This document shows, piece by piece, positions 54,046-64,000 of a stretch of 64,000 nucleotides of DNA; the stretch's first letter is position 1, and every line of letters begins with the position of its first letter. Source of the stretch: Phorcus lineatus (Eukaryota; Mollusca; Gastropoda; Trochida; Trochidae); assembly GCA_921293015.1 (NCBI GenBank), contig OV121083.1, positions 31,054,908 through 31,118,907 of the forward strand, in the 5' to 3' direction. The translations under genes were made by a program, and so were the position numbers. The notes below the pieces were generated by a model, which saw only the letters and a list, made by a program, of their open reading frames with translations, was not told the origin of the DNA and ran no database searches.

Positions 54046-57000
54046 GTACCAGCAATAACCTGATACGTCCACCGATAAATATTATTTTTCACAATCTTGT
54101 TACTTGGATCTCATTTTGAAACCTGGAAAACAATAGATTTTTTAAAGATTGATTAATTTCAGAGGACTTCTCAAAAATAAAGAAATGTTAGAAAATTAAC
54201 CAAACAATCTCTTTTGCGCCAACTGTGATTTCATGTTTTTTGGTAGCCTTATTTAATTTGTGTTGTACTCATTCAATTTTATATTCTGTAAATAATTCCA
54301 ATCCATATTCATTTCTATGAAAGGCTCTTATTTACACAATTTTAAAATATGACATTTTCATATATTTTTTATAGGCCTATGAATAATTTCAATTGGATAT
54401 CTAGAATATAACTTTAATAAATATGTCCAAACCCAAAGTGACCCCTGTCAAGTATTTATAAAGTGTATGTGTTGGTACAAATTATTACTATAAGAGTACC
54501 TACTTAAATATATCATTTGAATAAATAAAAAAATCTCAACCTCAATAACCTAAATGTGACTATAATAAATGTGATCAATGATTTAGACATTTCTGTTTTT
54601 GATCTCAAAATAACCAGAATAACATGAAGAACAAATAAGACAAGTTTCTACACGGCCAATTGAATGTATTATAATGTATGTAAATATTCGACTAGCTGTA
54701 AACCTTTTTCAAAGAATGCTAATGAAACTTAGATGCAAAAACTTACTAAATTTAAAAGGACTAACGTTCTTGACACAATGATTTTTATTTTTTTTGGCTA
54801 AGGTATATTGACTAGCCTGGAGACCAGTGGTTGTAATACTGACAGTGTCAACAAGCCGGGCGACCTCGATCTACAACTATCTAGACATTTATCATAAGAA
54901 ACTTTTGAATCTAAAAATCACACCTACACTTGTTAAATATAAGTGAAATGAAACATTTTGCTGGCAATAGTATTGCTTGGTAAGTTTACAATTATGTAGA
55001 TTGTAGAATATAATCTAGGTTGAAAGTTTATTTTCAGTGCAAAGCTATTTGATTACAAAGCGGTGGAGGTTGATCTTCTAGGCCTACAGTACCAATCTGT
55101 GATTTGATAAAACTATTTCATAAAAAATAAAAAAAACAAAATTATGAATGCTATTGGGGTTTTTGAAATACAAATTCGGATAATGTGAGTGTTGAACGAC
55201 ATTGGTATGGATGAGTTGCTTGGTCCAGCTCGCCTGAGATTGAAACTTGTCCCCCAACCCCAAAATATTTCAGCCAGTCACGTTGCAAGGGACGGGAGGC
55301 CTAAATGCTCTCGACTGGATCGGTCTAAAGACAGTCTATAAGTGGTAGAAGTTTGTTTATATGATATTCAATGTTCATATGATGCCTAGGTCATATTGAC
55401 TGGTGATTAGAGCGGTAAACACTGGATGAGTCAATGATCATTCAGACTATTTTCCTGGAGGGGACCGATATGACAGCGATTCGTAAGAACTGACGCTGCT
55501 AATGGCTGAGATATTGCCCAAGCGATGTTAAACAATAAATCAGATTTACAATTTTCAAATATTCAATCAATCAACTATTCCAAATCTTGGTGTGTATATA
55601 TATTGAATTTAAGCTGAATGGTACGCTACGTAAATGATTTAAAGGTTTATACACGTATGTAATTTACATTTTGGACAAGTGTTTATGTTATGATTTTGTA
55701 AAATATTCATATATTGTAATTGATATATATGTCCTGTTGGACTTAGGCCACTTTGACAAAAAATAAAATTATCTAACAAAAAACAAAACATTACGCTTGT
55801 CACACGACATGCTCACCAATTATAAACTTTTTCAGTCAAACTAATTTCACAGGATCTGATCATGCAGCCGTACAATACAACTTTACAGGTACATTACATT
55901 TCATTATGTAAATACAAAGACATGCAGCAAAAAAACTTGATTATACAACATTATGTGATCACTTTGAACCCTTCACTAAAATGACAACAAATCAATAATC
56001 AGCAACCATGCTCACAAGAGAAACATATATCTATCAATAGCAATATCTAATTATCACGGTAAAATGTAATAACTGCGATAAATTGTAAATAAAACGCGTA
56101 AGATGTAATACTGCGGTAAATATGTAATAAAAATAACTGCGGTAAATTGTAATAGAGAGTGCAGTAGGACAAAACTGACCGAGGTTCGGACAGTGTATCA
56201 ATTCAAATATTTCGAAACTCTGCATTATTTATTTATTTTGGATTTCTATCATGCAATGCAAAATTGTTTGTAAATTATCTGAAAATAACGGTTTTTAAAC
56301 GCGCGAGGTTCGGACAGTTGTGACCTAACTGACAGTAGCAGATAATCTTTTCGCATGTATCTTAGCTTAAGTATTTATCAAAATGATCTCAGACATTGCA
56401 AAACACTCAATGAGTAGTTCATGTAAAATTTCATCAAAGTTTTTCGTAAACATGAATACATTTGTCATCTCTACAGAGCATGATTTCCGATGTAAAATTC
56501 TCCCGACACTGCCGCATGCGTCGTTACAGAATTATGACGTCACAATCACTTTTGTAGGCATTTGAAGCCAAAACGCATAATCGCTGAACTGTATGTGTTA
56601 AAAATTAATATCTTTGTTAAATGTGTTAGTCGTATGTTATTGCATGTTTCCAGAACTTTTGTTGGTTGATATTAAAGCATTACAAGTCCGTATAAAGAAA
56701 ATATAAAAAGTATCCGAACCAAGGTCAAAACTGTCCGAAGCACGGCCATTTTGACATATTATCAATATCTCAACATTAACTTAAATATTCTCTTTAAATG
56801 TACCCATATTCATCACAATTTATGTGTTTGGTTGTTTCTCTTTGTTTATGAATACAGGTTACAATGTTTTGGAGCTTCCTATATTTCCTAACCTGATAGT
56901 GAACATTTACGTTGAAACAAATATTTGACCAATTTCTTACATGGATCTATAAGTTGTACATCATAGCAAAAAGTCGATTAGATATACTACCAACAATCAA

Positions 57001-60000
57001 ATGTCTTTTTAATGAAATGAATAAAACGACATACTATTAATTAATATTTTAAACAAATATTTTGCCGACATCGACAATGCACTTATTATTGCGTCAGTTT
57101 GCCCTATATGTTCAGATCACATGTGCGTTAACCAATACTACGTAGTGCGGTAAATTGTAATAACATTAATGAAGATGTTCATGTTGATACATGTTTTATA
57201 TATCGTGTGTTGATCTATGTTTGTATATATATCGTTAGGATGCTTGTGAGTAGCATTTACTAACCAAAAAAAATAATTTATTTCGATGATTAATAGACAA
57301 AGTATTTATTTTTGTATTACTATTACGACATCTTTTGACTAATGGAAAGTGGAAAAAATGTCCAGGTAAGATGAACTTCAGCTGTTTATTTGATCTCAAA
57401 GGATAGTGACAATCAAATTATAATATCTTCAATAAAACTCCAAATTACATTGATTTATTTACTCAAATGACGAGTACCAAAATAAATAACTGTCATGTTT
57501 TAACCAACAGGCCCTAGCCTAAGACCAGAATGAATGGCTGACAAAGATATATGTATCTATGCTTCTCTATGTATGGTTTTAAACTATGCAATTGCATTCG
57601 CTAAAGTATTTATCACAGGACATCCCGAAACTATTAACTCATGTCCTCATGATGTAAGATTGACGTTGTAAATATTGACAGTTCAGGCTTTTTCCCCCAA
57701 GTGCTAAAACGATGCAGTGTGGCATTCTATCTTCACCCCTCATTCTTGCACATATCGCACCAAGTTTATATGAATAACCGTTTTCTTACAACATTCTGGA
57801 ATATGATAGTGAATTCGTACGCGATTGCTATACACAGATGGAGAATGTAAAGGACATTTTCATATAAACGTACATTTTACAATTATGTTATGCTTTTGAT
57901 AAAAAGAACATTTTCTGCCCAGACGGATACTATATTATCATTAATATAACCTGACTAAAACTTTCACTCAAAGCTATATACTATGAAACTATATCAAAGC
58001 AATTTTCCCAATGAAATATGATTTTTTTAATGTGCCATTAATAGCGTTGAATATTAAACAATTAGAATAGAGCACGCATATTAGAGCATTTAGGGCTATT
58101 TTAGGCCATTTGAGGATATATTCAGTCACTTTAGTTGTATAATAATGCAAAAACATACATACCATATTTTGAAATTAACCTGCAACCAGTAAAGTAGAAG
58201 CCAAAGTGATGCCGAAAATCACGAGGCGAATCCCAATTTCCTTATAGAATTCCCAGTTAAGGTCAAATAGGCATGTATGGTATAGGTCAAAATTGGCTCA
58301 GCAAAACATTTGGCAGCCACAACGTTTTTCAGTTTTTCGTTGCATATTTAAATGTTTCGGTGTCGGTGAACATATTTATGTTGCTCTTACACGTGGTATG
58401 GACTTTGACACGCTTTTCTGTATAGTACGGAAGTTGTGTGTAATAGAACCATCTGTGATACTGTCCCTCGCCCAAGCCATGCAAAACTTTATTCAGAGAC
58501 AAACATTAGCTCTTTAGAAAAAAGAAACATCGTTCGAAATTATATGCATTTTACAAGTCGAATAACAGATAAGTACCTCATCTACAATGTGTCTAACTGT
58601 CCATAAGTTCATAGTATACTCTCGATGATATTGATACCCTAAACAACATACAACTTAAAATGTCTTGAACAAAAAAACATTTCCACTGGTAATTTAGATT
58701 AAAGGCCGTCTATTGGTTTTTAATTAAAATATCATTTTGTATGTTATTTACAATTTACAGCTTTATTGATATGTATTGATGGTTATAACTTTCTGTGAAC
58801 GTTACGTAATCAGCACGTCGACGTGTCAAGAAACAGCGTTTTTTCGGGGCTATTTCTTTTACAAAAAAGTCTTATGAAGTTACACAAATATAAAGAGGTT
58901 GTATTAATCGCTGGAGTAACGCACAATCATTCCACAACTTTCCACATTTGGCAAGGCTTTTCACTTCTGATTTTGATCTAGTTGATGTTTGTTGTCAAAC
59001 ACCTCTATTAGCGTCACTTCTTTTGCTGACTCCCTCTACCCCTCACACACGCCCAACAAGTTTATTGTCATGTTGAGATCATAGAGACATGCTTGATTGT
59101 CGGTTAGACTAGGTAACCGTTAATTACCATGAAGTAAAATTATGCAACATCTTCTCTCTTCGTTGACAGAGAGACCTGTGTAATTACTTAGTAAGACCGT
59201 AATGAAAAGGTAACGGTTATTTTTTGTTTGAGATGGTTTGATAAATATATTTTTATTTCGTACGAAATTTGGATTGGCGAACAAGTCATTTGGTCTATTT
59301 TAACGCCGCTCCAATACAAAATTTAAGAAGCTGGATACAGAACATAACAACGAAATAGAGAAAAAAAAAACTAATGAAGTATATTTGTGATATAAATAAC
59401 AAAGCATAGCAAAAAATAAAGTGTTGTTGGGTATATGAAGACATATGAAGCAATATCAGAAGGACAAGGTATGGAGAGTTAATAAAAGAAATGTAAGACA
59501 TCTCATAACATATTATGAAACCCGTTGTTGATTGATCTAAACATTTATCCATTTCACTGTTATCACACCATGGAAGTCCAAACTTTACTTATTAGACAGA
59601 GGTTAAAATGCATGGTGAAGTTTCTATTTACCATATTCACCATTTTGAATGAATATGTGCATATATCGTAGGATACTCTGACATTGTTTTAAAGAGTTTT
59701 GATTATTGTCTTGGTTTTGGTATGGTCAGTTGATTATAAATATCCATAAATAATTAATAAACTTCAATGTTTTCATACATTTGTTTCAGTTTTCTTTTAC
59801 AAACATAAATTTGATATTATTGATAGTTGGATAATTTTACATTACGCGGTGTTTCTAACCTTGACTCAGAAATTTAAATTATTTCCTTAAATTTGAAAAG
59901 AATTGATACAAAATAGGAATTATCAGAATACATAACACTCTTATACCGTTTGATGTATGAGTAAACCTATTAACAGGAATGTTTTGTTCTTAAAACTATA

Positions 60001-60277
60001 TTTCAAGCTATGTTTGAGCCGATTGAGCTTTCTATAAAATACTTTTGTGGAATTTGAGTTTTAGTTCAAGTTTGTAGTCCCTAGGTTAAATATTAATATT
60101 ATTAAAACGTGACCTCGAAATAAACTCTCTTAATGCGATAATAAATTGCCTAACATTTTCATCATTAATTGTAGACTCGATCATTGGCTAAATCGATATT
60201 TTAAATATGATGTTCACAGTTCACATTTCACGTCACAGTGAATTTATAATCCGTTAGTACAGGTCTAGGCATTGATT

Positions 60278-60281
<4 letters not shown>
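54046..60281. other. No gene recognised; scattered old repeats
   Basis: Long AT-rich stretch. A SINE-like block at 55,380-55,535 contains ATATTGCCCAAGCGATGTTA, a motif of a repeat type I associate with molluscs. At 56,030-57,170 a TGCGGTAAATTGTAATA motif recurs (near 56,110, 56,140 and 57,148) together with several GAGGTTCGGACAGT-like motifs (56,180, 56,308, inverted variants near 56,730). A short open frame at 58,293-58,517 (74 codons) is unrecognised. No credible exon. Confidence 0.4.

Positions 60282-60350
<69 letters not shown>
60282..60350 (+). repeat. (TA)n microsatellite
   Basis: An AT run with one G interruption near 60,337. It lies about 70 bp before the ribozyme palindrome. Confidence 0.9.
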
Positions 60351-60425
60351 TAAAATAGTAAAAAGAATGTTCAAACTCTATGGTAGTATATATTAAAAAG
60401 AAGAAAATGAAATTGAATTACATTT

Positions 60426-60470
60426 GGCAAACGTTTTCAGCAGGTACGAATGTACCTGCTTCATCAGGCC
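60426..60470 (-). ncRNA. Hammerhead ribozyme motif, minus strand
   Basis: It is the exact reverse complement of the plus-strand motif at 60,495-60,539. Stem I is GGC/GCC, the CUGAUGA core corresponds to 60,461-60,467, stem II to 60,439-60,460 and GAAA to 60,435-60,438. It shares all core residues with its partner. Confidence 0.75.
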
Positions 60471-60494
60471 GTTTAATGCATTACTGCATTAAAC

Positions 60495-60539
60495 GGCCTG
60501 ATGAAGCAGGTACATTCGTACCTGCTGAAAACGTTTGCC
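60495..60539 (+). ncRNA. Hammerhead ribozyme motif, plus strand (Penelope-associated, type I)
   Basis: The order is stem I GGC (60,495-60,497), core CUGAUGA (60,498-60,504), and stem II of 9 bp with an AUUC loop (60,505-60,526). GAAA follows (60,527-60,530), then the self-complementary AACGUU (60,530-60,535) as stem III, U at the cleavage position (60,536) and GCC closing stem I (60,537-60,539). All conserved core bases are present. A palindromic, nearly loopless stem III is the form reported for Penelope-like elements, which are thought to cleave as dimers. The scissile bond would follow 60,536. Confidence 0.8.
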
Positions 60540-60589
60540 AAATATATATATATTAACACAAAAAACTTCTTCATAGTTCAAGTAATAAA

Positions 60590-60838
60590 TAGATAAAAAA
60601 CAAAAGTCTGGAAATGATTTCAATCCCCGACCGGTTTCACACTATTCAGTGATCATCATGGGGTCTTTATGACGTTGCCATGTTATGACGTCACAGAACA
60701 AGAGGCGCATAACTGTACATGTGATGCGCATGTCATGTTTTCCCGTACATGGAATAAGTGGCCACTTTTGAAGTTATATTCTTTCCCTTCTAATAAGTAC
60801 GGGCAAGTGCCACAATTTGGTCTTCCAAACTTTCTTAT
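60590..60838 (-). mobile_element. Inverted, deleted Penelope 3' copy (left arm of fold-back)
   Basis: 60,590-60,714 is the reverse complement of 61,966-62,090 with few changes. 60,721-60,838 is the reverse complement of about 61,505-61,622, encoding on the minus strand KFGRPNCGTCPYLLEGKEYN. The 343 bp that lie between these two blocks in the right copy, encoding the GIY-YIG core and C-terminus, are missing here. Confidence 0.8.
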
Positions 60839-60840
60839 TG

Positions 60841-61870
60841 ATTTGGAAGCGATTTTTAGATGATTGTTTCATCCTTTGGAAACGGAGCGATACTGATTTA
60901 GAATGTCTGACAAAATGAATTACAAAATTTACACCCAAGTTTGTCATTCACCAAGGAGGTAAATGATACACAGCTTCCCTTTTTAGATGTAAAAGTATCC
61001 ATCTCAAATAATCTTGTTGAAACGGATGTATACTACAAACCAACTGATTCTAAGCGATATTTGGATTTCAATTCATGCCATCCTCGCCATACAAAAAACA
61101 GCGTTCCGTATTCGTTAGCTAGACGAATCCGCATGATTGTTTCAAATACTGATCGTGTAGATTATAGACTGAATGAATTAAAAGATCTATTATTAAAAAG
61201 GCACTATCCGAAACAAATAATTGATGACGCTATTTTGAAAGCAAAACGGCAAAATCGTAATGATCTCCTTAAAGTTAAAGAGCAAGTACAAGAAAAGGTA
61301 CTACCATTTGTATCAACATTTAATCCAAGAAACCCAGAGATACTCCCAAAACTTAAAGAAACGCTCCACCCCCTACAAAATTGTGATACCTTAAAAGATA
61401 AACTTTCACATGTACATCTTATAAAGAGTAAACGGCAAAGCCGAAATATTAAACAAATAATAAGCAAAGCTAAATTTGATCAGTCAAGCCAAATTGACAA
61501 ATCAATAAGCAAGTTTGGAAGACCAAATTGTGGCACTTGCCCGTACTTATTAGAAGGGAAAGAATATAACTTCAAAAGTGGCCACTTATTCCATGTACGG
61601 GAAAACATGAAATGCGCATCACAAAATTTAATATATGTTATCAAATGCGGTGGTTGTGGCGAAGATTACATAGGACAAACGGGGGACACACTTAGATCAA
61701 GAGTGAGGGTCCATAAGCAGCAAATCAGGGACCCGTCCTGCCGCTACATTCCACTGAGTTGACATATAGAAAGATGTGCCGGCGATAACAGCGATGAAAA
61801 GAGAAAGATAAAAGAACATTATTTTATTAAACTTTTCAAGCCACAATTAAATGCAATTAATGTCACCTAA
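60841..61870 (+). pseudogene. Penelope-like element, RT C-terminus plus GIY-YIG endonuclease
   Basis: It begins at the RT catalytic box RFLDDCFILW (60,850) and is 5'-truncated there. A frameshift lies near 60,920. A long frame 60,941-61,762 then gives QLPFLDVKV, DVYYKPTDSKRYLDFNSCHP (RT thumb region) and the linker. The CGTCP zinc motif (near 61,533) follows, then the GIY-YIG domain: LIYVIKCGGCGEDYIGQTG, RSRVRVHKQQI. A TGA at 61,760 interrupts the frame, which otherwise continues HIERCAGDN to HYFIKLFKPQLNAINVT and a TAA at about 61,870. This is the standard Penelope C-terminal order. It is dead through truncation, one frameshift and one stop. Confidence 0.88.
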
Positions 61871-61965
61871 CTATGTCCATATCTAAAAACTGCTGTTAGT
61901 ATTATTATATGTGATTGATGTAAAGTAATGACGTCACCAATGTGTCGGTACGCATCGATTGTTAT

Positions 61966-62090
61966 GAGTTATGAGCCCCTTGTTCTGTGACGTCATAGCA
62001 TGGCAACGTCATTAAGACCCCATGATGATCACTGAATAGTGTGAAACCGGTCGGGGATTGAAATCATTTCCAGACTTTTGTTTTTTATCT
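61966..62090 (+). repeat. Penelope terminal region (right arm of fold-back)
   Basis: It contains ATGATCACTGAATAGTGTGA and ACCGGTCGGGGATTGAAATC. It is the inverted partner of 60,590-60,714. Confidence 0.85.
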
Positions 62091-62099
62091 ATATATCTA

Positions 62100-62142
<43 letters not shown>

Positions 62143-62150
62143 ATATATAT
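62087..62150 (+). repeat. (CTAT)n microsatellite
   Basis: About ten CTAT units followed by a short TA run, directly after the Penelope terminal region. Confidence 0.9.
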
Positions 62151-63525
62151 ATTTGTCAATTTGCTACATTCACTTGAAAAAAGTAGATCATTTGGAAAGG
62201 TACCCAAATTCACTAGCATTGTTCAGGAAGTCGATCAAGTCACAGATAATCTTTCAAACCTCACGTTCGATAAAGGTAGCCATTTACCTTTGAAATCAAA
62301 TAAACTTATTACAAACAAATGATAATGATTGCAAACAATTTTCCTTAACATTTTCCATGATGAAAATTCATCTTCTAAATCTCTTTTTATTCTGAATGAT
62401 GCAATTTCCAAACTCTATATCATTTATTCAGTTCGTGTGTTTAATTCAATCCTTAAATAGTAAAATGATTTATACAATTTCTGCAATAAAATAATAATAA
62501 ACAGGATTTGATTTATCATTTTAAAATCAAAGTCTACATTTGTTAAAAAATTGCAATGAAAAACGTTTTTAATTCTTTTTCAAAGGTCAAATTAAATTTC
62601 ATGTCTTACAAAATAAATGTTTCAAACAAAATAAATGTTTTCAAAATGTTAAATGTAGAAATAACTATAGGTTAACTTAATCAAAAGCTTCTAAAGATGT
62701 TCATAATATGGCGACTTTGACAAACAGAATAAAGGGACATAACTCTTGGTTAGTTAGGTAAGGTGCTAATTAGTCTGAAAGGCTGTAGAAAGGCCCCCTT
62801 GGCGTGCGTTCTTTCCATAGAGGCGCTTTGTATGATTGTGTAGAATCTAGAAATTGATACAACCAAGTTTTGTGGATGTTAGATGATTTGAAACTGAAAT
62901 CTTAGATACCGATCTTTGGAAGCTGCTGGTTACAAATTGTAGGTGTATTGACCTTTGGCTGGAACATCACTATACATGACAGTTGATGTTCTTTTTACAA
63001 TGTTTTGTGTTTTAAATGTGATTTTGACATCGTTTGGGACTTTCCAGTGTGCTTTGAAAAAGTTATGAGTTTTGATGACCGCAAAAAAACGTAATTAAGT
63101 AAATTGGTTAACTTTACCAAGTTTTTAGTTAACTTCAAACTTAACTTTTCCTCTCGTTTCTCTCTTATTTTGAATTTCTTATACTTGGCGGGATTTCATG
63201 TTTCCCAATTAAAACATGACCTCGAAATATGAAAGTAGAGGTTTTATATTAATCATAGCAACGGATCGTAAAAGATGTTCATACAAAGCACATTGGAATT
63301 AAAATATTTTCGTCTTAAACCTTATACCACTTCACTAATATATTTGCTTTGCTAGATCTAGGTCTACTTAGAATGCAACAAATATGAAATCATCCCAGTC
63401 TTATGTAATACATTCTAGTGAGACAGTTATTGGTCCTTAGCATTTTAAAAATTTTGGACCAAATTTAAACTTTGATGGAACATGACATTGTTTCAGAATA
63501 AATTTTATCGGAGTTTTGAAGTCCA
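62151..63525. other. No gene recognised; possible upstream region of the 63.5-kb exon
   Basis: AT-rich. AAAGGGACATAACTC near 62,731 is a motif of common mollusc repeats. A TTGTTTCAG acceptor-like site at 63,488-63,496 could end a 5' UTR intron just before the exon at 63,526; this is weak. Confidence 0.35.
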
Positions 63526-63601
63526 ATGAAGATGAATACATGGTTAATACTACTGGTTGCTGTCATTAGGACTGAAGGATTCCTATTCCAGGAAAAGTCA
63601 G
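63526..63601 (+). CDS. Signal-peptide first coding exon of a secreted or membrane protein (partial gene)
   Basis: ATG at 63,526 (a second ATG at 63,532) opens 25 codons: a Lys, a hydrophobic core WLILLVAVI, then a polar segment RTEGFLFQEKS. The exon ends in G with a strong donor GTAAGAG (GT at 63,602), giving a phase-1 intron. A short first exon that encodes only a signal peptide and ends in phase 1 is common for modular extracellular proteins. The remaining exons would lie beyond 64,000. No family can be named. The following 400 bp look intronic. Confidence 0.5.
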
Positions 63602-63667
63602 GTAAGAGCATTCATTTTTTTCTTTAATTAAGAATTAGAGTAGCCTCATGTGTTTTGCAATGAAGTA

Positions 63668-63753
63668 CAGTTTTGCCCTGAACTATATGATAGTGAAAGC
63701 ACGAGCCCGAAGTCCGAGCGGTTTGACGGTAATAATAGTTCAGGGCAAAATTG
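63668..63753. repeat. 86-bp hairpin element in the presumed first intron
   Basis: Ends CAGTTTTGCCCTGAACTAT (63,668) and, inverted, CAATTTTGCCCTGAACTAT (63,753) differ at one position. The interior has GCACGAGCCCGAAGTCCGAG. It is a MITE-like fold-back with no clear target duplication. Confidence 0.7.
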
Positions 63754-64000
63754 TTACATATAAGAATTTTAAAAACATAATTGTTGTGTATAACTGAATA
63801 TTAAGGGCAAACGAGAATGGCACTTCAAAACAATTACACATCGTGAACAAACAATTGTTGCGTGGTATTTGGTATTTTCCGTGCCCACTAGTTTCTATGA
63901 GAAATAATTGGCAGTTTTCTTAACGTTTTCCTGTGGTTAACATTATTCAGCCTTATCTTTGAAAGCTTGATTTGTATTCTTTATATAGGTAGAATTGATG

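Larger units (their letters stand above)
60422..60543. repeat. Perfect palindrome, 59-bp arms, carrying both ribozymes
   Basis: Arms 60,422-60,480 and 60,485-60,543 are exact inverted copies around a 4-nt TTAC spacer. It is followed at once by TATATATATA. Confidence 0.95.

Noticed and set aside
58293-58517. 74-codon open frame as a small secreted or zinc protein
   Set aside because: No signal peptide, no domain, no splice sites.

Overview
This window looks like intergenic DNA from an invertebrate animal genome, AT-rich and almost entirely built of decayed and nested transposable elements. Most likely it is a mollusc, but that is an inference. The basis is the repeat content: a mollusc-type repeat with GTTTAACGCCGC and GTCGCCTCTTACCACAAG motifs near 34 kb, a GTCCCCCGCCG-ended minisatellite element at 44 kb, Tx1/L1-like and jockey/CR1-like LINEs, Penelope-like elements and Tc1/mariner elements. 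There are no bacterial features, operons, rRNA genes or intact tRNA genes. The only good host-gene signal is a signal-peptide first exon at 63,526-63,601, next to a GT splice donor and open to the right of the window.

Region 1 (1-8,930) is a layered nest. A jockey/CR1-like LINE on the minus strand (RT at 7,621-8,930, C-terminus at 2,066-2,867) is split by a 4.75-kb TIR element (2,870-7,619, termini AAGCCCAACTCACACTACG, TA target duplication). That element carries a LINE insertion with a 14-bp target duplication, a 435-bp MITE and a nearly intact Tc1-like transposon (24-bp TIRs, DD34E transposase, one in-frame stop). A second copy of the 4.75-kb element lies inverted at 1-2,064. A third (16,258-18,985) and a fragment (26,151-26,505) act as empty sites, so insertion order can be read from the window itself.

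Region 2 (8,917-14,701) is a large inverted repeat whose arms carry three copies of a 198-bp tandem unit. A 1,439-bp solo LTR sits in the left arm only. The central spacer holds a relic coding fragment of an uncharacterised protein family.

Region 3 (14.7-43.8 kb) holds further copies of these repeats, a 1.28-kb TIR element, a 130-bp CAGGGGCGTA MITE, and a tRNA-like sequence. It also holds a 21-22-bp-period array of CCTAATTAGG palindromes (30.15-30.9 kb), a broken tyrosine-recombinase (Crypton/DUF3504-type) gene, LINE ORF1 and Tx1-like RT relics, a MULE-type MITE with a 9-bp target duplication, a mariner relic split by a MITE, and two long hairpins.

Region 4 (43.8-64 kb) has the GTCCCCCGCCG minisatellite element with repeated nuclear-receptor-like half-sites, a Tx1-like LINE split by about 5 kb of nested repeats, and a 2.8-kb element with 13-bp TIRs set between (TA)n tracts. 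It also has two Penelope-like element remnants. The most striking item is a perfect 59-bp-arm palindrome at 60,422-60,543 containing two hammerhead-ribozyme motifs, one on each strand, just upstream of a fold-back Penelope element.

Coordinates of TIR/TSD-defined elements were read base by base. LINE relic borders are approximate. No similarity search was run.
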